DNA of 64,000 nucleotides from Branchiostoma floridae (lineage: Eukaryota; Chordata; Leptocardii; Amphioxiformes; Branchiostomatidae): the NCBI RefSeq assembly GCF_000003815.2, contig NC_049982.1:12606043-12670042 (forward strand). The letters run 5' to 3'. This document shows positions 26,201 through 39,699 of the stretch, one piece after another. Under the pieces are notes generated by a model. The model did no database searches. It worked only from the letters and a program-made list of their open reading frames with translations, and was not told where the DNA came from. Position 1 is the first letter of the stretch. The number at the start of each line of letters is the position of its first letter. Both the position numbers and the translations under genes were made by a program.

Positions 26201-28260
26201 CGGCGGGGGGCCTCGGCGCGGCAGGGAACGGCTGTGATTGATCGTTTACCTTCCATCTCATATCTCCGCGCGGTGGCCCGTAGCCAAATACAATATTATT
26301 AATATTCTTCTCTTTCCGTCAATCTCTGCAACTCAGACAGGCGTAAGAGCGCCACAGATCCAAGCCGAGGCCTGCAATGTCTAATCCGCGCATGGGCCGA
26401 ACCGTCAGGGGACACGTCGCAAAATATTAGCTCTTCCGCTTTGGGATATGTCGCAAAAAATTACCGCTTGGTCCCAACGTACCGCGGGACGGAAACGCGA
26501 CATAATTGTTTATTAGAAAAGTGCAAACAGTTCCAGTGATTATTTATCGGCCGTGCCGGCGTGAGACATCGCACTGGGCCCCTCCGAGACAGCTTACATC
26601 GATCCCAGGGAAATTTGTAGTAATGAATGCAATTATTTCTTTCATTACATTATATTGTTAGCATTAATGACACATTATGTCAAGTTAAAAGCTTAACCTC
26701 AATCGATTGCAGGGATTATAATGTCAACTAATAGCATTGCTGTTGATTTTTCAACCCCGTGATAAATGAGGGCCCGCGACATTGTCATATATTTTTAACG
26801 AAATTGTCGAAATTCTTGGCCCGGGGGAGTCACCTCTATTACAATTGGTGATGATTCATTCGGACAGCATGTCAATTCAGGGCAATGGAAATCAACCCGC
26901 CGCCAGATATGGACAACCTTTCCTCTAAATGATCACGGCTCGAATCAAACGGAGACTTAAGTGGGGGAAAACATCTATTCAGGCTGTAATATTCCCCACC
27001 GCCTGGAGAATTCTGGACAACTCCGGCGCTGTGGCATTAGCGACCTCCCGTAGACGAGCATATATCGACGTGGTGATTTATAAACTCATTTCAACCGGGG
27101 CACTAATCCATTTTAACGTAATTAAAGTGCCCCTGTTTTCCCATCTCCGCAGCATGGGTGTTAATCACGTTCGGTACCATGCATATGCCCTCGCCTTTCC
27201 TTCCCCCTATAAGCGCTCTCTAATTGATGATCTTCAACTTTTTACCAGATAACCTTTCGGGCAGAGATAAGGCGCGCTAAAGGACTCCAGGCGCGTTCAC
27301 CGGGACAGGGAATTAAGGAGCAGCATTCTGTCCTGAGGGGAAAATACGAATAGACGTTTAGGCCCTAATTGTCTGTGGTTTCACCCATCTGTCTGGGGAA
27401 ATTCGACTGGAAATCTAATTCCTACCTATGCTGGAGAATCCTAGTCATAAATTTTGTGCTGTCATGGGGAAAGGCTGTCAAATAAAGTACGGCGCGCAAG
27501 GCTTTGGCATTTCGCAATCGACATCCCCGATAGGGGTGCTTCTGGGGGTGGAAAAACTTGATGAAAATTCATCTTCTGACATTAAGATGAATGATCCTGG
27601 ATCAAGACATGAGGAAAATCGTTTCTCCAGCAATTTTGCGCAAGGAGGGAATTAGATTACATGCGTAAAAGATATGCGGTATCTTGGCTTTGTTTCGCGT
27701 CGTGAATCAATTTTTCTTCCGTTTTTAACGACGTCATTTTTCCTCTCTTCCTCTTATCAAAATGACACGATAAGGGGATGGCGCTATTATTGCGGAGCCA
27801 TGCACCGGTAGTCAACTAAACAAATGATCCCCACTCAAAGTGTTTCTTTATCAGATCGAAGCCCTGCTGTATATCCTGCCCCATTTCATCTTACCAAGGG
27901 CGCTGTCAGAGCCCATAGAAGAAGGTAATAGGGCTCCTAATGGCTCGAACGTGTTCTTGTGGTGCACACAGACGACTCGACAATCACGTCAGCACGGCTC
28001 AGTCCAGGAGGAACGGAAAGGCCGCTCTTCCAACAATCGATAAGAGCAGATTGCCAGAGATGCTGCTCACCCTTAATGGCTTTTTCTCATCGTTTTGCGT
28101 CCTATTAATGTCACGCCTCCGCTTCGTAATGGAGGAATTCGCCAACTGCCGCTGCTGCTAATTGGAAGCTCGTAGTTCGATGATAGAGGCCGGGAGGACG
28201 CTTAAGAGGAATTGAAAGAATTGATCGACGAGCGAGCAAGGAGGGCAAAAGGCACCGGCT
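23291..28260. promoter_or_regulatory. Candidate enhancer-rich domain (about 5 kb)
   Basis: No plausible coding exon, microsatellite or fold-back element lies in this domain. Developmental-factor words are dense: TTTATTGG (24150-24157, Cdx/Hox-like), TGTTTA (26507-26512, Fox), CATTAATG followed by TGACA (26662-26672), AATCGATT (26701-26708) and many TAAT cores. A hairpin, GGGGCACT (27097-27104) with AGTGCCCC (27126-27133), encloses ATTTTAACGTAATTA. The mix of AT-rich homeodomain words with GC-rich, CpG-containing spacers is unlike the flanking AT-rich DNA. Assignment to Lbx is by proximity only. Confidence 0.35.
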
Positions 28261-30639
28261 TGTTCCTTGTCTCTGAAACTACTTACCATCGTTACATGTT
28301 ATTGTCATAGTTATTGACACATCAACATACCCCCTCATACATTAACTTTATAATTTTTTGGACGATTTCACTACAGTAAATCAGTTAAGAGGTTTGTTGT
28401 TCGAACATTGACCAAAACGGCTGCACACGGTTTCTGTGTTTACTTCAGTATGTCTACATGATCGCTCATAAAACAATAGTACTGTGCATGTGCTGGACGT
28501 ATATATACTGCTACGCTACCTAAAGTATACCGTAGTTTAGAACATCATATATAACGTAGTGCAGGGGTGTTTGGAATAAACGCGTACGTGTACGAGTAGA
28601 AGTATAGACGTTAAATACGATATTCATAAACGTTACGCGCAATATTAGCCGGTATTCATATACCTCTGAAGTGTAATCACTGGATCAACAAATCATGTTT
28701 ACAAACAGGCGGAAGACGCAATTTTTCTCCCTTCTAATCACGCAACAGCTTGATGAAGAATAGAACAATTAAAGGTTTTATTAACGAGTTCAGCTTGATT
28801 GCTCCCCTTAATAACGTGATTTCCTCTAATCTGTTTCAACAGCCTAAGGCTATATAGTTACACGTTGTAAGCTATTGACGTCTTGTAGAGGAAACTTAGT
28901 TTTCACGGGGATTTTATTGCAGTAAAGCTAAAATCCCCGGCTCTGTAAATGTTAATTTGCTTCATCAAAAGTTTCAGTAGGTCTTAGAGCCTGTTTTGAA
29001 GTTACAGCGATGTTAGGGTTTTAGATGCTCTCTGCTTGAGTTGCATTCATTGTACCAAAATTCACCGTACAATATGGCGGGAAGCATCTAGACAAAGAAA
29101 TAAGATAAATGGAAATCCAATATTGTTCTCTCCATTTGGCGAATTGGAGAAGTAATTATTTCAGTGGGTTTGTTAAAGTGCAGGCAAATATGTTTTATAT
29201 GTCGATGTGTTTATGAGACAGCATTAACAAACAAATTCTTGTCCAAAATATTACGTGTCTCTCTCAATGGGTGGTCTTGTATTGACTCTCTTGTACCAGG
29301 TTTGGCGCGGTTTAATGTCTTCATAAGCCTCAATAAAGCCTTACTAGGCATGGCAGTTGCTCTGGGAGAATGTACAAAACCCTCCCACGGATTTGGTCAG
29401 ACGACGTTATACGGACATTGCTTGCCCTTTTGCCTACCAGAACGATATGCAATAAAAGAAATAATGTGTCCACCGACGCCGCGGTGTCGGACGTGCGGGT
29501 TTAGAAGGCATAGCCGATAATGTGGTACTTTGGCCCGAGCACCCAATACTTAGTAGCCGTTAGGGGAAAGGACGGTAAACTTTGGGAGGCGGCCTTAATG
29601 ATAATGAGTCTGTCAACTTCGCATCGGATCTATCGGTCTTGGGGCTACGTTTGGAAACCTGTCACTCGGACCTAGGCCTAATCCTGTTGAGAAAATGCTT
29701 TTACTCATTATCTTAAGAGATGCAACAGTAAATGATTGAATTCACGGAAACCTAAATAAAAGATGGTGATGTTGTTCCCTGTTCAGATCCGGAGTTATGT
29801 ATCATAGATGGATTGAAAGGGACGTAGGAACACAATGCTAACTTGGACGCAGATGCAATTTGTATCATTGCATCGAATTACCCATATTTTAGAGTTCAAT
29901 TTACGTAGATAACGTAAACCACCGGGTGAAGAGTAATGGGGAGAATAAGTTGTTCGAAATGCGTTTTTTTATAACCAACGATAACTTTTTTGCATGAAGC
30001 ATGACATCAGGAAGTTCCCAGGTGTAACAAATCCCCCTATCATCGCATCGGAACATTGGTGCAATGACATAGAGAAGATGATATAGAAGAGTTGATTTAA
30101 CAGTGTACTTATATGGCATTTCAATTTAACAATTAAGCCGTGGATGTTTAATTTTCAAACTATGTATGAACTTGTCCCATCTCATGAAAGCCTAACACAT
30201 GTACCGACGTGGTATATATGAACTATCCATTCCATTAGACGGCTTTCGCGCTGCGGCCTCGCTGCGACATACATTGAATCTGTGTAAACACTTTATATTG
30301 GAATATCGTGCAAAATGTAAAAAGAAGGATTGAAAAGGCACCAAAACACTCAATCAAAGCGTAAAAAAAAGAGTCTTTTTGTCATTGAGACCTCTGTGAC
30401 TGTTACATCCCTCGACCGAAGGTACATACATGTCGCCGTCGTGAAGATTTGGGTGTAACTTGTCTTAAGTACACCGTGACACAGGTGATACTGACATAAC
30501 CTACAATGGTACCGTTATATAGCGGTTTGCCTACAGCTGACACTTTTGATACAGCTCGTATCATCATTCACCTTTAGGATATACGCTACCATTCTCCTGT
30601 ATTTTATCTATCCATTATGGTTGGAAAGTTGACTTGTGT
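28261..30639. other. Gene-free sequence
   Basis: AT-rich, no recognisable feature. The 118-codon frame at 29164-29520 has no domain or convincing splice signals. Confidence 0.5.
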
Positions 30640-32420
30640 AGGCTGGACCGCCTGTGTCGGGCGCAGCTTGTACGAACATCTATGTAGCGCCACCCCGCGG
30701 CCATTTCTTTAACTACAGTTCTTCCCGGTACGTGCATGCGCCAGTCACCCAAGTTGCCCTAAGGCTCGGAGACATCTCACGAAACGACAGAAAAGTCTGT
30801 GATCTTGACGAGTTTCAAGTTCAGTCCTGAGTACCATTTTGTCCATAAATAATGGTGCATCCGGCTAGAAAGAGACAGGCAAAGTTGATGGGGGCGCACA
30901 GTTCCTAATTTCGTGGTATCTGATGGCTGCTATCAGATACGGGCATTTTCACGACCGTAGCTGTTTTTCAGGACTCACTTTAGTGCGTTTAACGCATGAG
31001 ATTCGGCGCCCTTACTCCTCCTGTTGGACAGTTCAGTTAATCGAATTTTCTCCGCCGACGCCTGATTTATGCCAGGGATAAAAGTCTGGCGATAGCAGTA
31101 TGGGAACTAGAAGGACAAACTGAATGGCTACCGTTGTAGACAACCACACAGGGCCTCATATGAATAGAGCAGAGTAGACTAGAGTTTTTCTGGCACCACT
31201 CATACCCTCTTTCCCGGCACAAGGACGGCGCTCTCGCCGCGCTCTCTCTTCGATATAGAATTTGACAGATCGCTCAACGAATTGTATAGAAAAGAAACGA
31301 ATTTTTTTTAACACTTTGTGTGTTTTGCTGTCCCCACAGTCACACTTGATCTAGTATGAAATCAAAGGTTACACATATCCTATTTAGGTCGCAGTGAGAG
31401 CGCATCGCGATCGCCGTCTCGTGGAAAATGAATCATAGGCATTTCTTTGCCACCCATTCCTAAATAATTGGAGATGAAAGTTGATGACAACACCTGAAAT
31501 GTGGTCTCAAATATATTTGAATACTGTCCTTTAAGAGCCATACAAAGTTTTCTCAGCACTGTCATGTGATTAGGGACAGCGGGAACTGACAAGTTACGGG
31601 TTTGATGTTCCAGTAAAATTCCATGTTATGTTGCGATTGGCAGTTAAAGATGTCCATTATGAATCCGGGATGTGGCGGTTTACACGTTGACCTCCCCTTG
31701 TTGGGGCAGGAGGGCCTGGCTCACATACTAGGTCACCAGCTATCATATAACGCAGCATTCCCCGCAAACAAACAACTTTCACACGGATTGACTCCATCGT
31801 TTGGCGGTAATGGGCATACCGCACATTATTAAACCTGATATGGAATGTATTATAAGACTGCCCCAGTAAAACTCCGAAGACGTTAATGCCATCCAGGCCG
31901 TGATATATTGCTCCTATCCTTAGCGCTCAGCGGAACCGAACCGCCGCACCTTGTGCTCATTCATCAGCCCGCTCACACTAATACGGTTAGAGACTTTTGA
32001 TTGGCATACCGATCGGACGACATTTTTCAATAAGTTTCTTTACCCCTCCAACATGTCCCCGAGGGGTAGCCGAGAGCGGCGAGCGAAGGAAACGCGAGGT
32101 TATAAAGAAGGTTATTACCGAACAGAGAGAGATCAAGAAAAAGAAATGACTCAACAGAGAACGATAAATTAGGATACAATGGACAAATTGCGGCTTGCTT
32201 GACCTTTGAACAATAGATTAACGATATCAACGCCACATATCACGAATCGGTCGGCAAATGGAGTGCCTACATCTGATTCTCGTAATGAAACAGATTCAAG
32301 ACTGATATTTCCGTGCGCCGACGATAGCTTGAGAGATGAGGGATGTCTTAATAACGATTTCCGTCATAAATTACGCGCGCAATATCTGCTGACGCAAGCT
32401 CAAGTCGTCTGACAGTGTAT
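30640..32420. promoter_or_regulatory. Gene-free block with possible regulatory content
   Basis: A GC-balanced stretch with words such as GTTAATCGAATTTTC (31036-31050), GATTTATGCCAGGG, and a short inverted repeat GTATCTGAT/ATCAGATAC (30916-30940). No exon, RNA gene or repeat recognised. Enhancer content is a guess from composition. Confidence 0.2.
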
Positions 32421-34332
32421 GTTTTACTAGTCGGTCGATAGATCTTTCTGATTTTGAGTAAAGTTGGGCCTACGCAAGAGAGCAATGGTCGAGTTGATGT
32501 AATAAAGAAACCCTGAGTTGTCACATTAGAGACTTGCAACAGCAAACTTGGTACTCGTAACCGTTAAAGCTATTATTTTAAGTGATCCTTCGTCACGAAG
32601 GGACACACAAACTTCAGGAGAAGCTTTCCCTGTCGTCTCACGTAGCTGAGTTGGTGTAAGGAAAACATTAGCGGCCAACGGGCACACTCGCTCTCAGTCC
32701 GCCAAGACATCTTGACTGCCTCGCTCGACAAGATAAATGGGAGTTTTATGTGCTCCCTGTTCATTAGCCGACTGATGAATGCTCCCGCTGGTACCAACTG
32801 CGGAATTCTTCTAGGCGCTCTCTGATATACGATATACCCTGAAGTAGGACCCGTAAAAAACACAACCCACCCAAAGAAAGGACCAAATCTATATGCATAT
32901 ATATATATTTCACTCAAGAAGCTACTAAAGGCTCCTAAAACGTTCTTCCATACCGGCTGTAAGGTTATGGTGATGAAATGAGTCGGTCGCGCTAAAGAGA
33001 TGTCAGATTGCTGGAGGGCTAAGATATCCTGGGTAGTCTGTTGTCTCTTGGGAAACAAAGAGTTCAGAAGTTCACACAGCCGACACTTCATTTAACACGG
33101 TCATCGGGGTTGGGTAGCCGAGAGATGCCTGTTTAGCCACGGTCCTCAACAGCCGTGCCAGCCACGCAGCGCTTCCACCACTCCCTCCCACCTACTAGCT
33201 GCTGTTACGGCAAGCCGTCATAAACATTTAGATGAGTTTATTACAAGTTTATCGCTCGTTTCCGACGCGCCTTAACGCGTCAGTGCGATCCTGAGATTGA
33301 TTTAGTCCACGGCGGCGCGTTCTTGGGAAATTGGTGAATACAGTTTGTATCATTTCATCGCTGATATCTCTATCTTGTCACGGTTGAGAGAAGAATGCGC
33401 GCGTTTGAAACAAAACATGCCATCGTCCGCCATTTCCGATGGATTCGGCTCAGAAAACATGCGGTCAGGCCAAGTGAGACTCCTCACTAAACAGTAGCAA
33501 TGGTCCCTGCTTTTTTTTTTTCATCGGTTGAAATCATTAAAATGTGACCAACTTGTATTACCTAGTGATGTAAAGGATGTCACTTCAGTTCAATGTCACA
33601 AAAGTTCATGATAGCGGTAAATTTTAGCACATCCACGGAATCCACGGAATGATCTTTCATTAGTGTTCTGAAAAAAAAAATCCATATTTGATCCGACGCC
33701 ACATTAACATATATAATAGATCACTTTTACACATGTTGTAAAAACAGCAAAAAAAGGAAAGGAATTGCCAGGGGGTTTGGGCGGGAAGAGTCTCACAAAC
33801 AGGAAGAACTACACGTTGATGTCTCTGTTGGAGGACGGGACCAAAGTCTCACCAGGAAGGGCACTGAGGTCGCCCAGACGGAGGTTAGGTAGATGGTCTC
33901 TCTAATCCTGTCTTAATTTCCTCACATTACCCCGCAGCTGACAGATCCAACAGCCTGGAGGACCGGGACTTGACTCGTGCACAGACGGGTCCTTCTGCAC
34001 GGTACATTCATCACCACGGTTATATGACCGGTGTGAGTGGCAGGGAGAAGAGACGGATTGGGACGGACACATGGAGGGTTCATTTTCTGCTTCTAATGTA
34101 ATTATGGCACGGAGAACTCTTGGCTGGAACGTTAGTGGGACGAGGATGGCCTCCTGTCAGGAAGTGCCCTCCGAAATCCTGTCCACACAGCCGCCAAGCC
34201 ACGTAGTAAATCGAACACGAATCGAACCGTTTTTATTTGCAGTTCGAAGTGTTCCGCGGTCCCTAGCAACGTCGTTGCTAAGGAAAGGCTTGTCGCGTGA
34301 CCGTTGGATGAAATTTCACCCAACTTAAACAG
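32421..34332. other. Gene-free sequence
   Basis: A minus-strand frame of 172 codons (32573-33091) has no family resemblance and is judged chance. A short TA-rich run lies at 32890-32910 and homopolymers at 33511-33521 (T) and 33672-33680 (A). Nothing else is seen. Confidence 0.5.
33632..33650. repeat. Short tandem duplication, TCCACGGAA unit
   Basis: Two adjacent copies of a nine-base unit. Confidence 0.75.
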
Positions 34333-36275
34333 CTGTTTTAAACCTATTTGGCGGCCATTTTACAAAGATTGCGTTATATGTACAAGAAGGGAACACCATG
34401 TGCTCTCTGTATAAACCGTTTTGGGGGGATTTTACGGCAATGAAAGTTAGTTTCATGGTCATATTTGTTACATAGTAAAATGAGCAAAATGGCGGTGCCG
34501 TGCGGGGCAAAAATTTCGACGAATTTCACATTGACGGCATTTGCATTACGCCCTCGATTCTATCTTTAATGACTAGTGAATTAGCTTTGTCGAATCTTCG
34601 ACTACAACTCATGTAAAGATCCTGTTGGTTTGAAATTTGGAAAGGTTTGAAAGTCCATGTCTATCGGGGTCACCTTATCGACTGTTTTACGCGCAAATAT
34701 TGCAAGTTGTTGGTGTAGCTGATTCGAGTACAGCTGGCTTTTTAACACAAGTTGCGGTACCGATGCACATCCCCGGTATTGTCAGAGGACACATACGGAA
34801 TAAAACAGTGTTGAGACGGACTGAATTAGCAAATGCTACATTGGTCTTACGGCAACTAGGACGCAAATACGGCGGTGCGTGTCTGGCGCGGGCTCCGTGG
34901 AACGGGCGTTGACGCAAGGGCGGAAGCGTTCTTTTTTGAATGCCTCTGATGAGGTGCCCTCGCGCGATTGGGAAAAAAGCCTATTACTACCACGAAATGG
35001 ATAGTATGCCATATACCGACTGAAAGAAGAGAATTTGGACTATTCTGTGCACTAAATTTTCCGTTTATTTTCAAATCTGTCACAAGACAAAAAAGCGGTG
35101 GAAATTGCACTAAAATCAACTGATTTCAGGTTATAAAATCAAATGGATACAGCTAGACAAATCTGTTAAAAATCCAAAGGAGTGAAGTGAGAAGCTTTAA
35201 AGTTGTATATGCGATGAAATGTTGAATATACATAGTTGTAAACTCAAGCAGCAAGCTTTCTTGTAAGTAGTCCCAACGCCCGGGGGTCATGGAACGTAGA
35301 ACTGTCCCAAAACGGCGCGCGGTTCGCTACGGTAGTCAGTTAGAACTTTTGAAGTTATATTTATATCATCTCGGATTGGCATATCAACTTGAAAGTTGGA
35401 ATTTATATACGGGGGACCACTGTTAACTTGGTTCCGGTCAAAGATTCGATATCTATGGGACGAAGACCTGTCCAGAGTCGATAATTACTGAAAAAGTCAA
35501 ATCGGGCGCGTTCTATTCTGGAGTCAAAATTATGACATGACTCCGCGCGGATTGGCGGCATTTGCATTACGCCCTCAAAATGTATGATGAGCCTTATACC
35601 GACAGAAACTACAATGTTTGCTCTTTCTTGTGGTCCCAAATTCCTGTTGGTTTGAAATCTACAACAGTTAAAAAATACGAGGGGAAATTACACGAAAATC
35701 ACGAGATTTCGGGCCGTATTATTGACGGGAAAACGATAAACTATCGGTTCAAAAATCCACAGAGATAATAAATGAGTCTAAAATATTGTAAATAACTTGA
35801 CATTAGTAAGATAAACGGTAATGTACTCCAGCGATAAGCTTTCTTGTAGGGGCTGTTGACGCCCGAAGTCATAGAACGGACTACTTTCTCTCGCGGAAGG
35901 AAAATAAAAAAGCCTCGAACTCTCGACGTGGCGTGGCGGCTGCACATGCGTGTCGGAACACACAGAAGACATGGCAGAGTTGGTGCAAGGCAATTTTGCA
36001 TCACATTCCTTGTGTGTACTGAAACAAAACCTTAAAAGTAATACATCAGCAACGAATGGCTGTGCACATTGCAACAATGTGATAAAATATTGTTCGGTGC
36101 CTTTTACACTACATGTTGGGCACGGTGTGACAAAGCTTATGGAACGCCGCTATAAGGAAATTATGACGTCCTCATGATATCCACATATGGATTAACAAGA
36201 GTCACACTATGTCCAAGAAACGAAGCATGCACAACCATTCGCTACTAAATGACTGTTTTAAACATATTTGCGAAA
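34333..36275. repeat. Cluster of diverged copies of an unknown repeat
   Basis: Several stretches in the same orientation match one another. GGCATTTGCATTACGCCCTC is identical at 34536-34555 and 35557-35576. CCTGTTGGTTTGAAAT follows at near-equal spacing (34621-34636 and 35643-35658). AAGCTTTCTTGTA is at 35253-35265 and 35836-35848; each is followed by a GACGCCCG/AACGCCCG word and GTCAT-GAACG. The 35085-35160 and 35667-35765 stretches also align. CTGTTTTAAAC-TATTTG occurs at 34333 and again at 36253. The copies are old and incomplete. One (35562-35765) retains an open frame of 68 codons without a known domain; the matching part of the copy at 34.95-35.3 kb is broken by stops. Transposon-derived or local duplication cannot be decided. 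Confidence 0.6.
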
Positions 36276-39200
36276 CGATTAATCTTCGCATATCCAGGAG
36301 CAACTCTTGTAAATCTAAAGTACAATACGTCTGGTCAATAGACGTATAATAATTTTTATCGTATGTTTGTAATAATACAGCTATCGACGGAAGCGAACGA
36401 AAATGTTGGAACCCACCAACAAACCAGACAGGCCACCACGAAGCAAGGTTGACAGTGTATAAACATTGACAGATATGGGATATAAACCGGGCAGAACTAT
36501 TGAACTACTCCACGTAAGTACAGTGTGTAATACTACGTGTGTGTATAAATATAAACTACAACGGCTATGGAACCTTAGTAAATAAGGAGAAAGAAAGCTG
36601 GACATCAATCTTGGGATATGAATATAAACAATTTTTGTTTCCTCTTCTTGGAGAGTAAACGAATGTAAACACCATCCGTCATACGAACTGTCCACGGTTG
36701 TCATGGGAGATGGATCCGAGCTGTCATTCTCGTTCCCAGGTGAGGACTAGGCTCAGCTGTTCAGGGAAGATTAAACGATTACAGAGATCTTCTGTGATTG
36801 GTTCCCGCCATTCTGTACAAATATCAATGTGAACATCAAGGCGAGAAGGGAGGTTGGGTATGAACGAGAGAGGTTGGAGAATTTTTTCTGTATCCCTCGT
36901 TGTAGTAAGCGGGAAGATGGGGATGGGGGTACCGAATTGAACTTACACCAATTGTATCCCATTACCCAAAATGGATCACATTGATAAGGGCACGACAAGC
37001 ATACATCTATATCCATCAATCTATCTACCTATCAACAGATACAGTATTTTAGCTGTTTTGCAGACGTCCCATGTAAGATAGTTTTTGATTGATGGTATTT
37101 TTGTAATTAGATGTAATATTTGTATTACTTTTGTCCACGACATGCCAGAGTTTGTTCAGCAGAGAACCTCGCAGCAAGAATGCTCATGATTCGTCTGTCG
37201 ACCCCCTTCATCAAGTTTGATTATTAGACAAGTAAATGAGGAAACAACAACAATGAATACTAGTCAAAGAGGCAAACATAAACAGTCATGAGGATACAAG
37301 CCTAACTTTTAGACTTCCCTTTTATTCAAATATCATCATCATCTTAAAGATTTGTAAGTCTACCCGTGGTACGCCATTACCAGCACTAGTTGCACAACTA
37401 GCTAGGAGCTTAGACGCCTTTTCTCACGTCTATGTCTGCTTCGGAAATCATGAATATTTCCACCCATCTGCCGGCCTTCAAAGGTCATCATTGCCTGACT
37501 TAGCCCATTAGTTGATTGATGAGCTGAGAATTAGCAATATTTTTTTCAGTAATTGATTAATCGACAGAGTGGTTAATTGTACTTTCCTGTGTCTCTACAG
37601 GACCACATGACAACTGAAAGTGTGACGTACGTGTTGTACCTTGATATCACAACAGTCCATGTATGAAATGAATTATCAGTCGTAAAATAATCATTGAGAT
37701 GTTTTATATATTAGTTATATCAGAACAATTTGAGTCTCGCGGGTCATACAGAGAGGACTCTATTATAGCCGCACAGTCCATTAGAAAATGTGCTGCTCAT
37801 TAAAACTGTCCCCGAGAAATGACCGTAAAATGCACCATGATCTCCTCATACTGTGCCAGGTCTCGTTCTCTGATAGAGAAGGTTATTGCAGGTATATCAG
37901 TAGACGTCATGATCTATGTCTTTACTGGCTGAGGCTATCAAATGATACGCTAGATTTGTGTATGATACAACTTGTTGCAAAACATTATGTACTTTATTGT
38001 GAAACTATGCGTTTCTTTGGCACGAAAGCCCCAGAACCAAAGACTAGTTGAAATCAAATGTTGTTGCGAAGCTGACCATAATTTCTGTGTTTGAGCTTCT
38101 TTTCTTCAGACCGGAGTCATCGCTGTGCATGAGAGGCCATCCTGACAATCACCGTGACGGTCGAGGCCAATATTTGAAAACCCCTTCCTCCGACTAATGA
38201 ATTCTTGTTGCTCCAACGCCGTCCGATGAAAGGCCGTTGTAAGATTTCCAACTGGCGAACAAGAATGAAACGCAGACCTTGAGGCTGCTCTAGCTCTGCG
38301 TGAAGTCTTTGCCGTCGCGGTGGAGAGTCTTCACCCTTTCATCGCTCGCGTGAGGGGGTGTTCGGGCGAAGTCTTCCTAGCGCTACTGGTTGAATCATCC
38401 AGACAACTGAATAACAAGCGTAAAACTTTGAGCGGTCTCCAACCATACGAGTTCCGTTCTGTCTAATGACTCTAAGATGCCCTTCCCCCATTTTTCAAGC
38501 CCCCGCTTTTTCGTACTTGAACCGATACCCCCTGTCGCGCTTGTCTTTAAAACCATGTAAATAAATTTTGAACCGGGCACCTGATATCCAAATCACAGGG
38601 AATTGTTTCAAGATGGTGCATGTAAAACGGCTGACAAGGCGAAAGTGCGGGAGTGGAGTAGCGGAATGACTTGGCAAGGGTCTGAGACAGAAGATGTGCT
38701 GGGGAATACAGACGGGAGATGACGAGTTCAACTAGAGTCCACTCCGCGCGTGGTACATGGCTGTCAGTGGGTAGCGTAGTTAGCGGGTCCTTTGATGTTC
38801 CCGGTCCTTTTTGGATCTATGAATTCTCCCTGGTAACTACCACTCCACAGGTAATTACGCAAACGCCGATAATGGTCCTATAAAACATCATTAGAACTGC
38901 AACCAAATTCCCACAAATCTGAAGAGGATGACTGCATGTCTACTTTTGTTTGAATGTTTTGTTTCCTCACGAAACACGCTCTGCAAAACTGTCAGTCAAA
39001 GGCAGAGGATGTTCAGAATGAACCGCCTCATTGGAGACACTACCGTGCCCAGAAAGCGGCCCGTAGCAATAGTCATCAAACTGCGTCAGTTCGAATGCTC
39101 GCATTGAAAATCATTCCTACCAAAGCACCACCAACAAGAGACGTTATTGTCTGGAGGCAAAGCAAGGAGCGGGCACAGTGGTTCCAATAAGATGGGTCCC

Positions 39201-39699
39201 TTCTTTTGTCGATGCCCATTAATTAGGCTTGAATGCGCAAGTAGGGTTGTGTTTTTGTCTGGACTGGCTGGTGGTGTCAATGCGTGTGCTCACAGCTCGC
39301 TTAAACGTTCGGAGCCGCCTTTAAACTTTGTCCTCCCGCTCTATAATTAAGTCGATCCGATAGTCTAGGCTGTGAGGGTTTGTCCGACAATTCCACGCTC
39401 TCTCCAAGAAAAGAGAAACCAGCGGTCTTATTTTTTTTTTGCTGGAAGACAGGGTGTGCTTTTTCCCATAGTGCCTGGCCTGGGAGACAAATCCTTGCAC
39501 ATTCATTCTGGAGCCGCTGTTTTTTCTGGCTACTCAGAAGGGAGTGAAGTGTCACTCATCCAACTGGAACAGGACAACGTTTCGCTGCTGGCAACATGCC
39601 GTAACTTTCAAGTTTCAGAGAATGATATATGTGATATAAGGCCTAGCACACATTTTCACACGAAATGCTGAAAAACATAAAACCTCCGCAGGTCTCTCT
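36276..39699. other. Gene-free sequence
   Basis: No supportable gene or RNA. The region 38090-38740 is more GC-rich, with frames on both strands but no domain. A T11 run is at about 39429-39439. Confidence 0.5.

Noticed and set aside
14353-27139. 17-base inverted match AAAACAGGGGCACTTTA between 14353-14369 and 27123-27139
   Set aside because: Roughly 0.2-0.5 such matches are expected by chance in a window of this size, and the flanks do not align.
32573-33091. 172-codon minus-strand open frame
   Set aside because: No recognisable motif; composition unlike the Lbx exons. Judged chance.
32060-33125. Two GGGTAGCCGAGAG words resembling the start of a tRNA-Ser/Leu
   Set aside because: No matching acceptor stem, anticodon arm or T-loop follows in either copy.
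39178-39189. TGGTTCCAA, reading W-F-Q, as a possible homeodomain helix 3
   Set aside because: A stop codon follows at once and the preceding residues do not fit any homeodomain.
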